Of a DNA stretch of 64,000 nucleotides, positions 33,768 to 45,536 are shown in pieces. The first letter of the stretch is position 1. Every line of letters begins with the position of its first letter. The notes below the pieces were generated by a model. That model was not told the origin of the DNA and did no database searches. It saw only the letters and a program-made list of their open reading frames with translations. A program made the position numbers and the translations under genes. The DNA is from Adenophora triphylla var. japonica (taxonomy: Eukaryota > Streptophyta > Magnoliopsida > Asterales > Campanulaceae): assembly GCA_022495995.1 (NCBI GenBank), contig JAFEMH010001489.1, positions 402,449 to 466,448 of the forward strand, in the 5' to 3' direction.

Positions 33768-36106
33768 TGTAACGACCCTAACCCTAGGCACTATTTTAGT
33801 ATCATATTATATACTTTTTATATTATTGTTGACTTTATGTGTTCATTTTATGTCTTTGATTTCTTATGTTAAGTAAGATGGTTGGGAAATAATTTTAAAG
33901 CCTTAGGATTAAATGGAAATAAGTTAAAGTATTTTGTTGAAGTATAGTAATTGAAAATAAATAAAATATGAGTGGTTGGGTGGTACTTGTGTAGAGGAGA
34001 GAAGTAGAGGGTTTAAGTTCATTCTTTAAACATTAGGGGCCTAAGTGAAGAAAATGGAAAGACCCCATTTAATTGAGCATGGGGGGCCATACTCTTCTTT
34101 TTCCATAGCCTCATTTAGTCAATCCCCCCATACTTCCTCCATCATCCTCCTTCATTCTCCTCTATCAAAAATCTCCATGGAAACTCCTTCTTAAAGACCT
34201 CCCCTTCCAAGTTCTTAGTAAATTCAATCCTTCTCCATTTGTCAATTCGGTTGTACTTTCGTGTTCGGGGCAACGAGGGGAGAACATCAAGCTAAGAAAA
34301 TCCTTGTTCCATCTCATATTGCTAAAGTGAGTTATTATGACTTTCCTTCAATTAAATGTTCATGAAATATTTGATGTTAATATTGTTGTTATAAATGTTG
34401 TTTGAGATGTTAGGACACTTTCTTGGAGTAGAGAAATTGTTTAATGACCTAGATATAAGATTGATGTTCATGGAGGTTGATAAAGAAGAAAGAGTATGGT
34501 TTAAATGGAAATAGAAAGGTTAAATATGAAATGGGTAGTGTAATGAGTAAAACAACTAAGTATTAAATAGATTAAATCTATCTTATGTGATTAGAAATGA
34601 TTTAGTATGAGATTGGTGAAGTTAGTAAACCTTTTTATGTTCACAAAACAGAGGAAACTTGGTTTGGATCAACTTGGTGTAGCTACTGAGAAAAGTGCAG
34701 TTTTGTTCTGAATTCTGGGTTCAGGGCACGAGTCGTGCCCTGTGGAGTGGACGAGTCGTGCGACATGGTATGCCTGTCGTGCCCTACTAGAGACGCCTGA
34801 ATCTGGAGGAGGTCAAATGGGCATGAGTCGTGCCCTGGGGCACGAGTCGTGCCCTGGCCTGATAACTCTTGACCATTTTCCAAGCTGTTTAAACCCAATT
34901 TAACTAGGATATAAATGAACCCTCTTTAACCTAAATTAAAGTAGAATACTTTGGCTACACAATGACATCTTAATTGATCAAAATGGAATTATGGAAGTAC
35001 TTTAAATATTGCTTGGAAAACGCTTGGCAGCCTTGTTTGGTAACTTAACCAATGTGACTCCAACTTGGTAAATTGAGATTGGGTCTTTATAGAGGCCATG
35101 TATTGTTGTATATTGACTATGTAGGGTTGGTTGATGATACCTTGTTACCTTACTTGTATACATACATATTCATTGATAGTGCTATGCATAGTGTATTAAA
35201 TAAATGTTGCACTATGATATTGTTGAACATGAGTATAAATTACCATGTGGTTATATTTCTTATCCCTTTTGTGGATTTTATTTCAAGTAACTATTATGTG
35301 CTTGAACTTGTGTTAATCAGCTGATGATTGGGGGTATAACATAATACGATCAATTATGGAAAGTGTGACCTAATGTGATCGGATTATGTTATACCTGTGA
35401 CCGTCCCCCTTGTGGCCACAGGTTGGGGTTATAGCATCTGTATTGAGACAAAAGCCTTACAGAGTTGCTACTATCTTATATGGCTTCCTGAAAAACGGGT
35501 CTTATAAGAAGTGAATAATGCTCAAGCAGTTCACTAATTATTAGGATTTTATCTCCAATGTTGTACGACTATTGTTCAGACGGGAAAAGGTAAACCGAGG
35601 TAATGTAAGGTGTTTACAGTTTTTCCAATGTGTTATATGCACCTTGATATGTGTTACATCTTACTTGAAATATTGTTGCATTCATAATAGCTTGCTGAGA
35701 TTTATTCTCACCCCCTCCCTTTAATGTTTTTAGATCCCGAGACAGGCGGACCGGCCAAGTAAGGACGAAAAGGAGTTTGGAAGTGATATTTTGGGATTGT
35801 CGGGGTATGTATAGGTTGGCGTAGAAAGATGTATTTTGGTATAATTCCTTTATGGAGTTTGTATATATAAAACTTAGTTTCTACGTTATAACCGAAATCT
35901 TTTGTAACTAAAACAGTTTGTTACTTTCAAAGTTGTTCAACTCTTACTCCAATGTGGAGAGGAGTGGAGTTATTTTGAAATGGTTATGCTAAGTATGTTT
36001 AAGTTTGTAAGTTAAATCAAAGTTTTAAAAATCTAGAGAGTTTAGGAGTTAGTTTGGGGACGCTCCAGCTCGGGACACGTGTAGGTTTCGGGTCGGGGTC
36101 CTCACA
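33768..36106 (+). mobile_element. Solo LTR, Ty3/gypsy-type, plus orientation, nested in the outer solo LTR
   Basis: It runs from TGTAACGACCCTAACCC to GGGTCGGGGTCCTCACA and is flanked by a perfect 5-bp duplication CTTAC (33763-33767, 36107-36111). The 2339-bp unit has no coding region. GCTGAGATTTATTCTCACCC near 35695 and GATCCCGAGACAGGCGGACC near 35733 resemble conserved words of plant chromovirus LTRs (from memory). It carries palindromic GGGCACGAGTCGTGCCC repeats at 34724-34854. Confidence 0.75.
34724..34854. repeat. Repeated 17-bp palindrome GGGCACGAGTCGTGCCC
   Basis: The palindrome is exact at 34724-34740 and 34838-34854, has one change at 34819-34835, and is degenerate near 34749 and 34770. 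Each has 8-bp arms around one base. It lies in the inner solo LTR. Confidence 0.85.
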
Positions 36107-36139
36107 CTTACAAACCTTATTCAATTTCTTTTTGTGACT

Positions 36140-36450
36140 TTTCTCACACTAATTACACTATTCACAACACACATAGTTACTGTTCACAGCACATACAAAC
36201 ACACACTACACACACAAATTACTATTCATATCACACACACTACACACACAAATTACTATTCACAGCACACACACTACACACACAGCAACACACACGCACA
36301 CACGCAGCAGCAACACACCCCCACACAACACCCACACTTGCTGCCATACACTGCATCACACACACACACATTCAATACGCATACAACACACACACACATG
36401 TTGTACACAACTCGCACACACACTACACACGCACACACATCCATAGCAGA
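36140..36450. repeat. CA-rich microsatellite/minisatellite
   Basis: The tract is almost all ACAC words with a recurrent AAATTACTATTCACAGCACA block about every 45 bp at its left side. It lies in the outer solo LTR. Translations of this tract are low-complexity and not genes. Confidence 0.9.
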
Positions 36451-36484
36451 CACCTACACCCACACCAAAATACTTTCAATAATA

Positions 36485-36730
36485 CTCCCTCCGTCCCACA
36501 ATAATCTGTAAAAAAAAAACCCTTTTGGACGTCCCACAATAATCTGCACTTTCCCAAAATAGAAATGTGACTCACTTCTCTCCACTCACAACACTTTTCA
36601 AATTTACTATTCTCTCCACTCATTCTCTCTCCTATTTTACTTTTACACTCACAACACATTACCTTTATCACTTTTCTCCTTAATCCCCGTGCCACCCCAA
36701 AAAGTGCACAGAATCATGGGACGGAGGGAG
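36485..36730. mobile_element. Stowaway-type MITE
   Basis: It begins CTCCCTCCGTCCCACAATAA and ends CATGGGACGGAGGGAG with TA on both sides (36483-36484, 36731-36732). The ends are nearly perfect, so this is one of the youngest MITEs here. It lies inside the outer solo LTR. Confidence 0.92.
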
Positions 36731-38149
36731 TATACCTTAGCATGCAATATTAGGTCAACCCCTTAATTACAAGCCCAAAACCCTAATCTTCATTATTAGG
36801 TTTTCAACAATTAATTTCCTATAAAAAGAAAAATTCATGGATCATTATTAATTAATTATTGCCATCATAAAACAAACCCTAATTAAATCCTAAGAATTTT
36901 CTAGGGTTTTTTGTTTCTAGGTGTTTAATTTCAAGAACAGTAATTTTAATAATTTTAAGACGGAACGAATCCTTACTTGGTTGATCTTGTTTGTCCAAGT
37001 TGCAGCAACTTTTCCTTCTTCTTTTCTTCTTCAAGTTTCTGTCGCAGCCTCCTCTTCCTTTCTCTTCTCAATTCCTTCTCTCTCTCTCTCTCTATTCACG
37101 GCAGCAATATGAGCCACCTCCCTCTCTCCATATTTCTTTTGTTTATGAAATTAAAAGGTAACCCTAGGTATTAGAAAATGAGGTATTTATAATTAGGGGT
37201 TTTTCCAATTCTAGGCCAAGTAGGTTTTCTAAGCCCATTAGGTGACCTAATTAAATAATAACTCAAGCCCACATCACAATCCTTTTTACAAAAGGTAATT
37301 CAATTAATTTATTAAATAAAACAATTTAATTACTGAAACATTAATCAATAAATTTTTTTTAAGTCAAATAATAATAATAAAAAAAATTGGGTTACTACAA
37401 ACTCAATTTTTAGAATATTATTATTCAAACTTTTATTTGGTGGGAGATCCCAATATGCCTAACGTAGGTGAAAAAGTTGCTAGTGTTAGAAGAGCATTTT
37501 TAGAAATTTATCAGGAATACAAGTCAATATATGGTGATGCATATGCAACAACAAGTGAGCTTTCTTCTTCGGTACAACATTCCTCATCATCATTTGTGGC
37601 AAGTTTTTATGAAAGACAACAATCTCGTGGCAATGTTAATGGCGAATTTGATAAATATTTGACCATCGAATTTGAACAAGAAAATCCATTTGATATTTTG
37701 AGTTGGTGGTCAAGGAGAGCACACGCTTTTCCTATGATTTCTAGAATTGTACGAGAAGTACTTGCTTGTCCCGCATCAACGGTTTCGGTGGAACAAGTTT
37801 TTAGCATTGGTGGGAATATGGAGCATAATCGTCACAATTTATCATCCGATAGTTTTGAAGCTTGTAATTTGTTGAATGATTGGATTAGAACGAAAAGAAG
37901 AAAGCAAGACGACGCACCAATGGATCTTCTTGGTGGCGAAGGTGAGTACTTTGATTAAACTATAAATCGGGAAGCGATTAAGGTAAGTACAATGTAATTT
38001 ATTTAATTGTTGTTATAGTTTTATTATTAGTTAGAATTTAGATAATTATTGTAATAAAAGGAGGTAAAGACTCCTAATATCCTCCCTTAATTATAAAAGG
38101 GTAAGGTTTGATTTTCCCCTCATGTAATTTTTTTCAATGATTAATAAAA

Positions 38150-39960
38150 TTTAAAGGGTACCGTCCCTTTTTTCTTTTATTTACTTACATTTGTTTAATT
38201 TTTTTCTAATTTTTTATATACCTTTTTATAAAAAAAAACCACTAATAAAAAAAGTCTAAAATATTATTTTCTAGTCAATAAAATATTAAAAGAAAATAAA
38301 AAATAAATATAGGATAATCCGTCCCTCTTTTCCTTCTATATAATTTCATTTGTTTAGTTTTTTCTATATTTTTTTAGATACATTTTACTAAAAAAAATTA
38401 CTAATAAAAAAAGTCTAAAATATTATTTCATAGTCAATAAAAAATAAATATAGAATTGTCCGTCCCTCTTTTCTTCTATATACTTTCATTTGTTTAGTTT
38501 TTTTATCTTTTTTTATATACCTTTTTTTTTAAAAAAATCACTAATAAACAAAGTCTAAAATATTATTTCCTATTCAATAAAAAATTAAAAGAAAATAAAA
38601 AATAAATATAGTGTAGTCCGTCCCTCTTTTCTTCTATATACTTTCATTTGTTTAGTTTTTTCTATCTTTTTTTATATACCTTTTTGTAAAAAAAAATCAC
38701 TAATAAATAAAGTCTAAAATATTATTTTCTAGTCAATAAAAAATTAAAATAAAATAAAAAATAAATATAGGGTAGTCCGTCCCTCTTTTTTCTTCTATAT
38801 ACTTTAATTTGTTTAGTTTTTTTCTATACCTTTTTGTAAAAATAATAATTAATAAACAAAGTCTAAAATATTATTTTCTAGTCAATAAAAAATTAAAAGA
38901 AAATAAAAATTAAATATAGGGTAGTCCGTCCCTCTTTTCTTCTATATACTTTTATTTGTTTAGTTTTTTTTTTTAATCTTTTTTTATATACCTTTTTGTA
39001 AAAAAAATCACTAATAAACAGTCTAAAATATTATTTCCCAGTCAATAAAAAATTAAAAGAAAATAAAAAATAAATATAGGGTTGTCCGTCCCTCTCTTCT
39101 TCTATATACTTTCATTTGTTTAGTTTTTTCTATCTTTTTTAAGATACCTTTTTCTAAAAAAAATCACTATAAAAAAAGTCTAAAATATTATTTCATAGTC
39201 AATAAAAAAAATATAGGGTAGTCCGTCCCTCTTTTTCTTCTATATACTTTCATTTGTTTAGTTTTTTTTTAATCTTTTTTTATATACTTTTTTTTTTAAA
39301 AAAATCACTAATAAACAAAGTCTAAAATATTATTTTCTAGTCAATAAAAAATTAAAAGAAAATAAAAAATAAATATAGGGTAGTCAGTCCCTCTTTTCTT
39401 CTATATACTTTCATTTGTTTAGTTTTTTCTATCTTTTTTTGGATACCTTTTTCTAAAAAAAATCACTAATAAACAAAGTCTAAAATATTATTTCATAGTC
39501 AATAAAAAATAAATAAAAAATAAATATAGGGTAGTTCGTCCCTATTTTCTTTTAAATACTTTCATTTGTTTAGTTTTTTTTTATCTTTTTTTATATACCT
39601 TTTTTTTAAAAAAATCACTAATAAACAAAGTCTAAAATATTATTTCCTATTAAATAAAAAATTAAAAGAAAATAAAAAATAAATATAGGGTAGTCCGTCC
39701 CTCTTTTCTTCTATATATTTTCATTTGTTTAGTTTTTTTCTATCTTTTTTTATATACCTTTTTCTAAAAAAAATCACCAATAAACAAAGTCTAAAATATT
39801 ATTTTCTACTCAATAAAAAATTAAAAAAAAATAAAAAATAAATATAGGGTAGTCCGTCCTTCTTTTCTTTTACACTTTCATAAGTTCATTTGCTTAGTTT
39901 TTTTTTTTTAAATTATTATATAACTTTTTGCAAAAAAAATCAGTAATAAAAATATTCTAA
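38150..39960. repeat. Minisatellite of ~135-165-bp units in the tail of hAT-2
   Basis: About 12 copies start at CGTCCCTCTTTTCTTCTATA-like sequence (near 38161, 38318, 38459, 38615, 38776, 38922, 39085, 39220, 39383, 39535, 39687, 39852). Each continues with TTTGTTTAG, a T run, AAATCACTAATAAA and GTCTAAAATATTATTT. The array begins right after the transposase 3' UTR and ends just before the GC-rich right terminus. hAT-1 has a single equivalent of the first unit near 500. Confidence 0.9.
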
Positions 39961-40497
39961 AACATAAACCGTTGAACCGCCGATTTCGAACCGTGAACCG
40001 CCAGTTCGAAACCGAAACCGTGAACCGCCGGTTCGATTCCGATTTCTTCTTTTCCGGAACCTGAACCGGCGATTTCGAATCGAAACCGGAACCGTAAATG
40101 GCCATACCTATAAGGGAGGGGAGAGAAGAGAAAGGGAAAGGGAAAGAAGAGGAGGTGATGAAATTCAATAACCTTTTGAAGTGATCATGAGTTTAAAAGG
40201 AAAAAAAAGTAAAACAATTGAATTACACTTGTACCTTTAATTAAAAGAAGAGAATGAGTTATACTTAACGGGTAAAATAGGTTTAACCAGAGATTTTGTT
40301 TTATAAGGTTTCATTTCCTTTCAATTCCTCCCACTTTTGGGAGGATTGCGTGGGAGAGAAAATTTTAAAAATTTTCTTTCCTTTTCCTCCCATTTCATTC
40401 CTAAAAAAACTCAGGAGCAACTTTAGGAAGGAAAATATATTAGATTTCCTCCAATTTTCTTTTCTTTCTCTCGTTTTTAAAACTCGGAGCGCACCCT

Positions 40498-41860
40498 AAG
40501 GGATCGCTTCCGAGTTTTTAACGAAGAGAAAAGAAAGTGAGGGGAGGGAAAAGGAGAGAAAAGAAAGGGAGGGAAGTGAATTTAAATTCATTCCGATGTG
40601 CTTCCGAGTTAGAAAGAAAATGAAAGGAAAAACAAAATTTTCTCTCCTCATGCTTTCGAGTTTTGGAATGAAATGAGAGAAAATAAAAAGAAAATGACTT
40701 CTATACCCTCATTTATAAAAAAACTTAGTTGAAGAACATTGCATCCCTTTATAATCTTTCCAAATGACCTACTGTTAGAAAAAATAATGACACAAGTTTT
40801 ATTAATGGTGATTAAGATCCAAATCAAAAACATTTCTTTTTTTAAATGACTTGTGAATAAAAATATTGAAACATTAATTTATTAAAATTTTAAATAAATA
40901 TTTATTTTTATGTACAAAAACATTTCTTTTTTTAATAATATGAAATGATAATATAAATTAGATCATTAATTATTATCTTAATATATAATTTTATAATTAT
41001 AATTATTTTAATTTGAGCTTTTCAAAAAAATTGGATTAAAAATATTTTTAATAAAATATACCTACCCTAATTAAAAACCTATAATTCTATATGTAAACAA
41101 ACAGATCTTGAAAAGAAAAAAAAATACTACATTCTTCTTCGACCTCCCTCCACCAAAACCATTTCACCCAGCGTCTCCTCCACCAGCTCCCGGTCGTCCG
41201 GTACCGGCCCCTTCAATCAGTTCACTCTCTACCCTAACCCACCACTAGCGTTACTTCTCCCTATCTTTCACTTGGCCATCAGAAATCCCTTCTTCCTGTT
41301 CTTCGTTTACAAATTGGAGAAGAGGGTCATTGGTATTGGTATTGGTGTTGTGGGTAGGCGTGGGCAATGAAGAAGACGAAGAAGAAGAGGGTGAGCGGAG
41401 GACTTAGTCATAGTCATGGGTGTAAAATTGAGTAAAGAATTGGAATAAAGAATTGATTGTTTGTTTGAGAATTGGGGGAAATTGGGATTACAAAAAATAT
41501 GTGAGGGTAAAAGTGAGATAATAATAAAAATTGTTAAGCTTTCAATTTCTTTCCTTCCAATTCCTCTCAATTTTGGGAGGAAAATCCTAAAAAATTTTCT
41601 TCCCTTTCTTTTCACTTCCTCCCTAAAAAATCTCGAAAGCAAGCTAAGGAAGGAAATTTTTATAAATTTACTTCTATTTCTCTCTATTTTTAAACTCGGA
41701 AGCAGGGCCTAAATGTATAAGTGTAATTCAATTTTTCTTCTTTTTAAACGAGCACTTCAACTTCAAGAAGTTATTGAATTTCCTTCCCGCCTCTTCTTTC
41801 CCTACCCATTCTCTCCCCTCCCATTCTCTTTTCTCCTTAAAAAACTCGGGGCCCCTAATA
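40498..41860. repeat. Foldback elements B and C (inverted repeats with CGAGTTTTT ends)
   Basis: CGCTTCCGAGTTTTTAACG at 40505 is mirrored by TTTTTAAACTCGGAAGCAGG ending near 41706, giving a further arm pair related to element A. In addition, 41713-41860 is an inverted copy of 30190-30241 joined to 40111-40240 (GCTCCCGAGTTTTTAAATGA, GAAATTCAATAAC, TTGAATTACACTT). So several foldback units are stacked on each other. The interior (40860-41450) is AT-rich, without a gene. Confidence 0.65.
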
Positions 41861-44800
41861 TTTTCAATTCAATTAATGAATGAATGAGCCTCCTCCGATT
41901 GTTGTGTAGTTATATTTTATTGGCTTTCATTAATGAAAGTTTATATTGTTTGCTTAAAAACAATAATCTCATTATTAACATGTTTTTTTTTAAAAGTATC
42001 TTCTAATTATTTTTTTTGAATAAAGAATCACATTTGGGTAAAATTATCTATATTACAATAGAGCTCATAAATAACCGTCACACAATGAAGGGCTGAGATT
42101 CATTCTCAAAAAAGACAAAGAGTGGCTGAGATTTTATTTTAAAAAAGACAAAGAAGTGCTGAGATTTAACCCCTACAATTAAACCTAGCTAACTGCCAAT
42201 CTCAATTACTCTCTCTCCTTAGCGGTTGAAGATTACAGAGCGATTGAAGCCTCCGTAGTTGAAAAATCAAAGACCTTTGGCGCATGAGCAAACAGAGAGA
42301 TGGAAACGATGACATCAAGAGAATAAAACAAGTAGCCTCCGACCCAAGCATAGGCTCGAACAATCACCTCACGCCCAAACAGTTACCCACGTCTATGCTT
42401 CTCTCCCACTCCTGCTCTCTTAATGACGATGGTCCGATCCAAAACTCCTGCACTCTCCTCTAATAAAAAATGGACTCCTCCCCCTTCGTCTTTAATGTGA
42501 TTTCAAGATAATTCCTACCCACTCCCACGTCTATTATTTATAATTCGGCAACCACTTTTTTTACTTTTTTTAAATGTGATTTCAAGATAATTCCTATGTT
42601 GATAGTTACATAAGCACCATTGCTGTTGATTTTGTGCTTACCCACCTCTCCCCCCCTCTCTCTCTCTTTCATACACAGAGGACAATGAAGACTCGACAAT
42701 GATGACTCACAAGATTTTTGATGTTAAAGATTATTTTCATGGTATTCTGTAATGTTTTTTCTGTGAGTTTTTTCTTTAATGTTGATTAATATTTGTGTTA
42801 TCTTGGCTTGGTTGTATTTTCTGGGCTTTGTGGATGTTTTCAGCGCCTTAGTAGTGGACTACAATTGATACAGAGTAAGGAGGTGAGGATGAAGGTGGAA
42901 CATATGCGGGGAGTTGGCACAATAGAGATGGTGCTATTGATATTTTTGGGTGCTATCCACGAGAATATAGCAATTTAAAATGTCTTATGGCTGACCATCT
43001 TAATAGATCAAATTCTTTTGCTAGGTTCTAACCTCGACCAAGCAGAGATTGGTTTAATTAAATTACAAGTAGGAACTCTAAGCAATTTGGATTTTTGGGT
43101 AATTAAATTATTTCATGAAGAAATTAAGTATTGAAATATTCAATTGGAAATCATGAACTATTTTGTGTGTAAGGGATCAATCAATATTGTTGTTATTGCA
43201 ATCAAATGAAAATTTTAAGAGTTTAGTAAATTTGTCTTTTTATTTTATTTTTTATGGTGTTTGATAATTTGTAGTGTGATAATAGATACTAGACTTGCTA
43301 CATTTTGAGGGTTGTGATCTCAATCACGCTTTATTAATGTCGTACCGTCGTCGTGCCATCGGCACGGTTAAGGGAGTACTAGTTTATATTACAATAAGAA
43401 AAGGAAGTAACCGCCGAGACAAAGAGTGGTCCAGAATGATTCTTATAAATTCAATCCGACGACCTAAATTCTTCCCCCTCTCTCAACCGTTTTTAACTTC
43501 ACACTTCCCTCCTCAAATCCTGTTTAAACTTCCCATCCTTCTGAAAAAACAAAACTCCCGACTTCTCATTCCCTCTTATCTACTCCGGCTCCAACTAAAT
43601 GTCCATGTGTGTGTTTTAATGTGGGGTAGGCATAAGAGTTAATTTGGGCTCATTGAGAAGAAAGGACCACAACCTGAAGCATGTTGCTATTTATCAGAGC
43701 TTGTAAATTTTTACATCCTAAAAAAGTATGTACAAATTGATGCCATTGCAGTTTTTTTTTTTGTAATTTTGGAGACCTTTTTTGCTTGCATTTCTTTTCT
43801 CCGGTACACATGCCAAGGTGCTATTGGCTTTTGATTTTTTGATTTTGGGTGTTGCTTTCTCAATATTTTTAATATTTATTATTTTATTGTTATTCAATTT
43901 CTTGGTGGAAATTAATGGGGTTGTTCCATTAATCCATACTACCAAATTTGAAGGGGTGGGGATACTGACCCGTCTCCCACCCTTCTGTAAAAAGGAAAAA
44001 ACCTCCTTGGTTTCTCATTGTGTGTTTGTATATCGTTCAAAGTTTGCTGAACAGATTGATGTTATTATCCCCTGTCAGTTTTACTTTTTTTTTTCTCCAA
44101 ATTTTCTTATGAATACTGTATTTTGTTTACTGAGTTTTAAAAGGAGCATGCTCTGTGGATGTAATATAGTAACAATTGTGTTTACTCTTTGAAATTCTGG
44201 TGAATTATGGGTTCATATTCATGAGACCAGAAAAAGTTACTAAAAACAAAATGTTGAATTTAGTAACTTTTTTGCTTGCATGTTTTTCGCTCTCTCTCTC
44301 TTTTTTTTTTTGTGTGTGTGTTGCTTTCTAAAGATTATTAATAGGGTTGTTTCATTAATCAATAGCAAATTTAAATCTTCAAAGTAACTATTTATTTCAA
44401 AGTTAATAGAGTTGTATTCTAATTTTAGACCATCTTCTGTATGATTAAGATTTTTTAGGTTCTTAAACTGAGAAAGATAACATAAAAAAGAAAAGAGAAA
44501 AAAAGTCAGAATTTTATAGAGCTAAAAAGTAAATACAAAAAAGTAAGTTGGGAATGGATGAGGGTTTTGGTTAAAGGAACAGAGTAATGGGTGAGGTGGA
44601 CGGGTGGATGTGAGAGGGTAGTGGCTTGGCAGATGATGGTGTGGGTGTGGGTCGCATAATATGGTTTCATGCAAATGAAGATAATTTATGTTATATCTAT
44701 AAAATTTAGAAGACATTGTTTTTTTCTCTAAAAATAAATAAATAAAAAATGCTACGGTAATCACTCCGCTTCAAGATGGATATCTAAATTTATTTTGATA

Positions 44801-45042
44801 CAAATAAATTTGAATATTTATAATGGAAAATATTACTACTGCTTGAAACGAAAAAAAAAATTAATTGCTACTATTCTTATGGTGGGTTCAATTGAGTTTT
44901 AGAGAAGAGAGTAATGGTTGGGATGCGGTTAAGAAAATGTCTTCTTATTTTACGATCATTAATCCATTTTTATTTTTATTTTAATTTAAACATTAATTTT
45001 GTTTTCTACAATTGTAAGGAAGTAAAAATAAGTTCTATCAAT
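41861..45042. other. Intergenic stretch without recognisable gene
   Basis: I see no conserved protein, RNA gene or bounded element here. Small structures are a three-times repeated CTGAGATTTTATTTTAAAAA-like unit (42090-42175), a 24-bp duplication AATGTGATTTCAAGATAATT (42497, 42574) and CT microsatellites (42650, 44290). Short open frames such as 42793-42978 and 43782-44192 show no family resemblance and are AT-rich or low-complexity. Confidence 0.6.
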
Positions 45043-45310
45043 TAGGGGTGTCAACGGTTCGGTTCAAATCGCGGTTTGAGACCGAACCGAACCAAACTAC
45101 GTGGGTTGGTTTAGTTTTTAATGATTAACGGTTCAGCTCGGTTCCAAAAATTTATAAACCATTCGGTTCGGTTTTGGTTTGCGGTCTGACTCCTCCAAAC
45201 CAAACCAAACCGAACCATTTCGAGCTGAATCGCCAAACCGAACCACCGAGCTGAACCTCCAAACCGAACCACCGAGCTGAACCGCCAAACCGTTGATTAT
45301 TTTTGATTTA
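45043..45310. mobile_element. hAT-like terminus fragment (CGAACCG-rich)
   Basis: It begins TAGGGGTGTCAACGGTTCGG, a typical terminus of plant hAT-derived elements. It continues with repeated AACCGAACCACCGAGCTGAA units of about 26 bp. No matching right terminus was found. Confidence 0.5.
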
Positions 45311-45536
45311 TTTTCCACCGTTGATTTTCAAACCCTAACCTAATCACCTAATTCAAAATAGAGTAAACATTTTTCTGCACAATTATACCAATTTTTATTT
45401 TGACCAATGTAGGCTCTAGACAAATGTAATCTGGATTTTAATAGCTATTCCAGTAAAGGCTTGCTTGAGTTTTGTTGCTTTTGTGATTGTAGCATCTATT
45501 AAACATATGTGGTTCTGATGCTACCATGGAAAATGG

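Larger units (their letters stand above)
32487..37399 (-). mobile_element. Solo LTR, Ty3/gypsy-type, minus orientation, inside hAT-2
   Basis: It has TG...CA ends (minus strand TGTAGTAACCC to GGGGTCGTTACA) and a perfect 5-bp target duplication AACTC (32482-32486, 37400-37404). No gag, pol, primer-binding site or polypurine tract is inside, so I read it as a solo LTR left by recombination. On the minus strand it carries ACTGAGCATTGTTCGCTCACCC-like sequence near 32800, matched in the plus-strand inner LTR near 35700. Without the inner insertion it is about 2.57 kb. It also carries a CA-rich tract and a Stowaway MITE. Confidence 0.72.
30793..37958 (+). pseudogene. hAT-2 transposase, broken and split by LTR insertion
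   Basis: Pieces in order: an acidic N-terminus (30914-31123) and a BED-type zinc finger region (31131-31330, ending GGGYGTLRRHTREKHPGEY). RNase-H-like core pieces follow (31661-31987, with MSFDNASSNTASL and RCICHILNLCVQDSL; 31977-32422, with DVPTRWNSTLY). The hATC dimerisation domain lies after the insertion (37437-37958, WWSRRAHAFP, CPASTVSVEQVFSIGGN). Frames change at about 31125, 31560-31660 and 31980-32040, and early stops occur (TAG at about 30838). The LTR insertion at 32487 separates the halves. It is therefore dead, although the C-terminal piece remains open for 173 codons. Confidence 0.88.
30242..40110 (+). mobile_element. hAT transposon hAT-2, complete ends, 8-bp TSD
   Basis: The ends are CAGGGATGTCC and, reverse complemented, TAGGTATGGCC. 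They are flanked by a perfect 8-bp duplication TAAGGGAG (30234-30241 and 40111-40118). Both subterminal regions are rich in GAACCG/CGGTTC words. Inside are a TATA box, a broken BED-finger/hAT transposase, a two-layer solo-LTR insertion (32487-37399) and a minisatellite (38150-39960). Without the LTR insertion the element is about 4.95 kb. It cannot make its own transposase, but its ends look usable. Confidence 0.92.
29938..40497. mobile_element. Foldback element A, split by hAT-2
   Basis: The left arm (29938-about 30175) starts CCTTAGGGTGCACTC. The right arm (about 40265-40497) ends GAGCGCACCCTAAGG. Their sequences are inverted repeats for about 230 bp with shared words such as GAGTTTTAAAAACGAGAG, AATATATTTTC and AACCTATTTTACC. 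The middle is interrupted by hAT-2 at TAAGGGAG. No coding capacity belongs to it, and I cannot define its target duplication. Confidence 0.75.

Noticed and set aside
36134..36511. Long Thr/His-rich open frame
   Set aside because: It is translation of a CA-rich microsatellite inside a solo LTR.
32487..37399. Reading the outer and inner LTRs as one DNA transposon from their loosely inverted TGTAACGACCC ends
   Set aside because: 5-bp duplications, TG...CA ends and shared internal LTR words on opposite strands fit two solo LTRs better.
41307..44764. Several open frames of 60-136 codons
   Set aside because: They are AT- or pyrimidine-rich, lack family motifs, and partly come from foldback arms.
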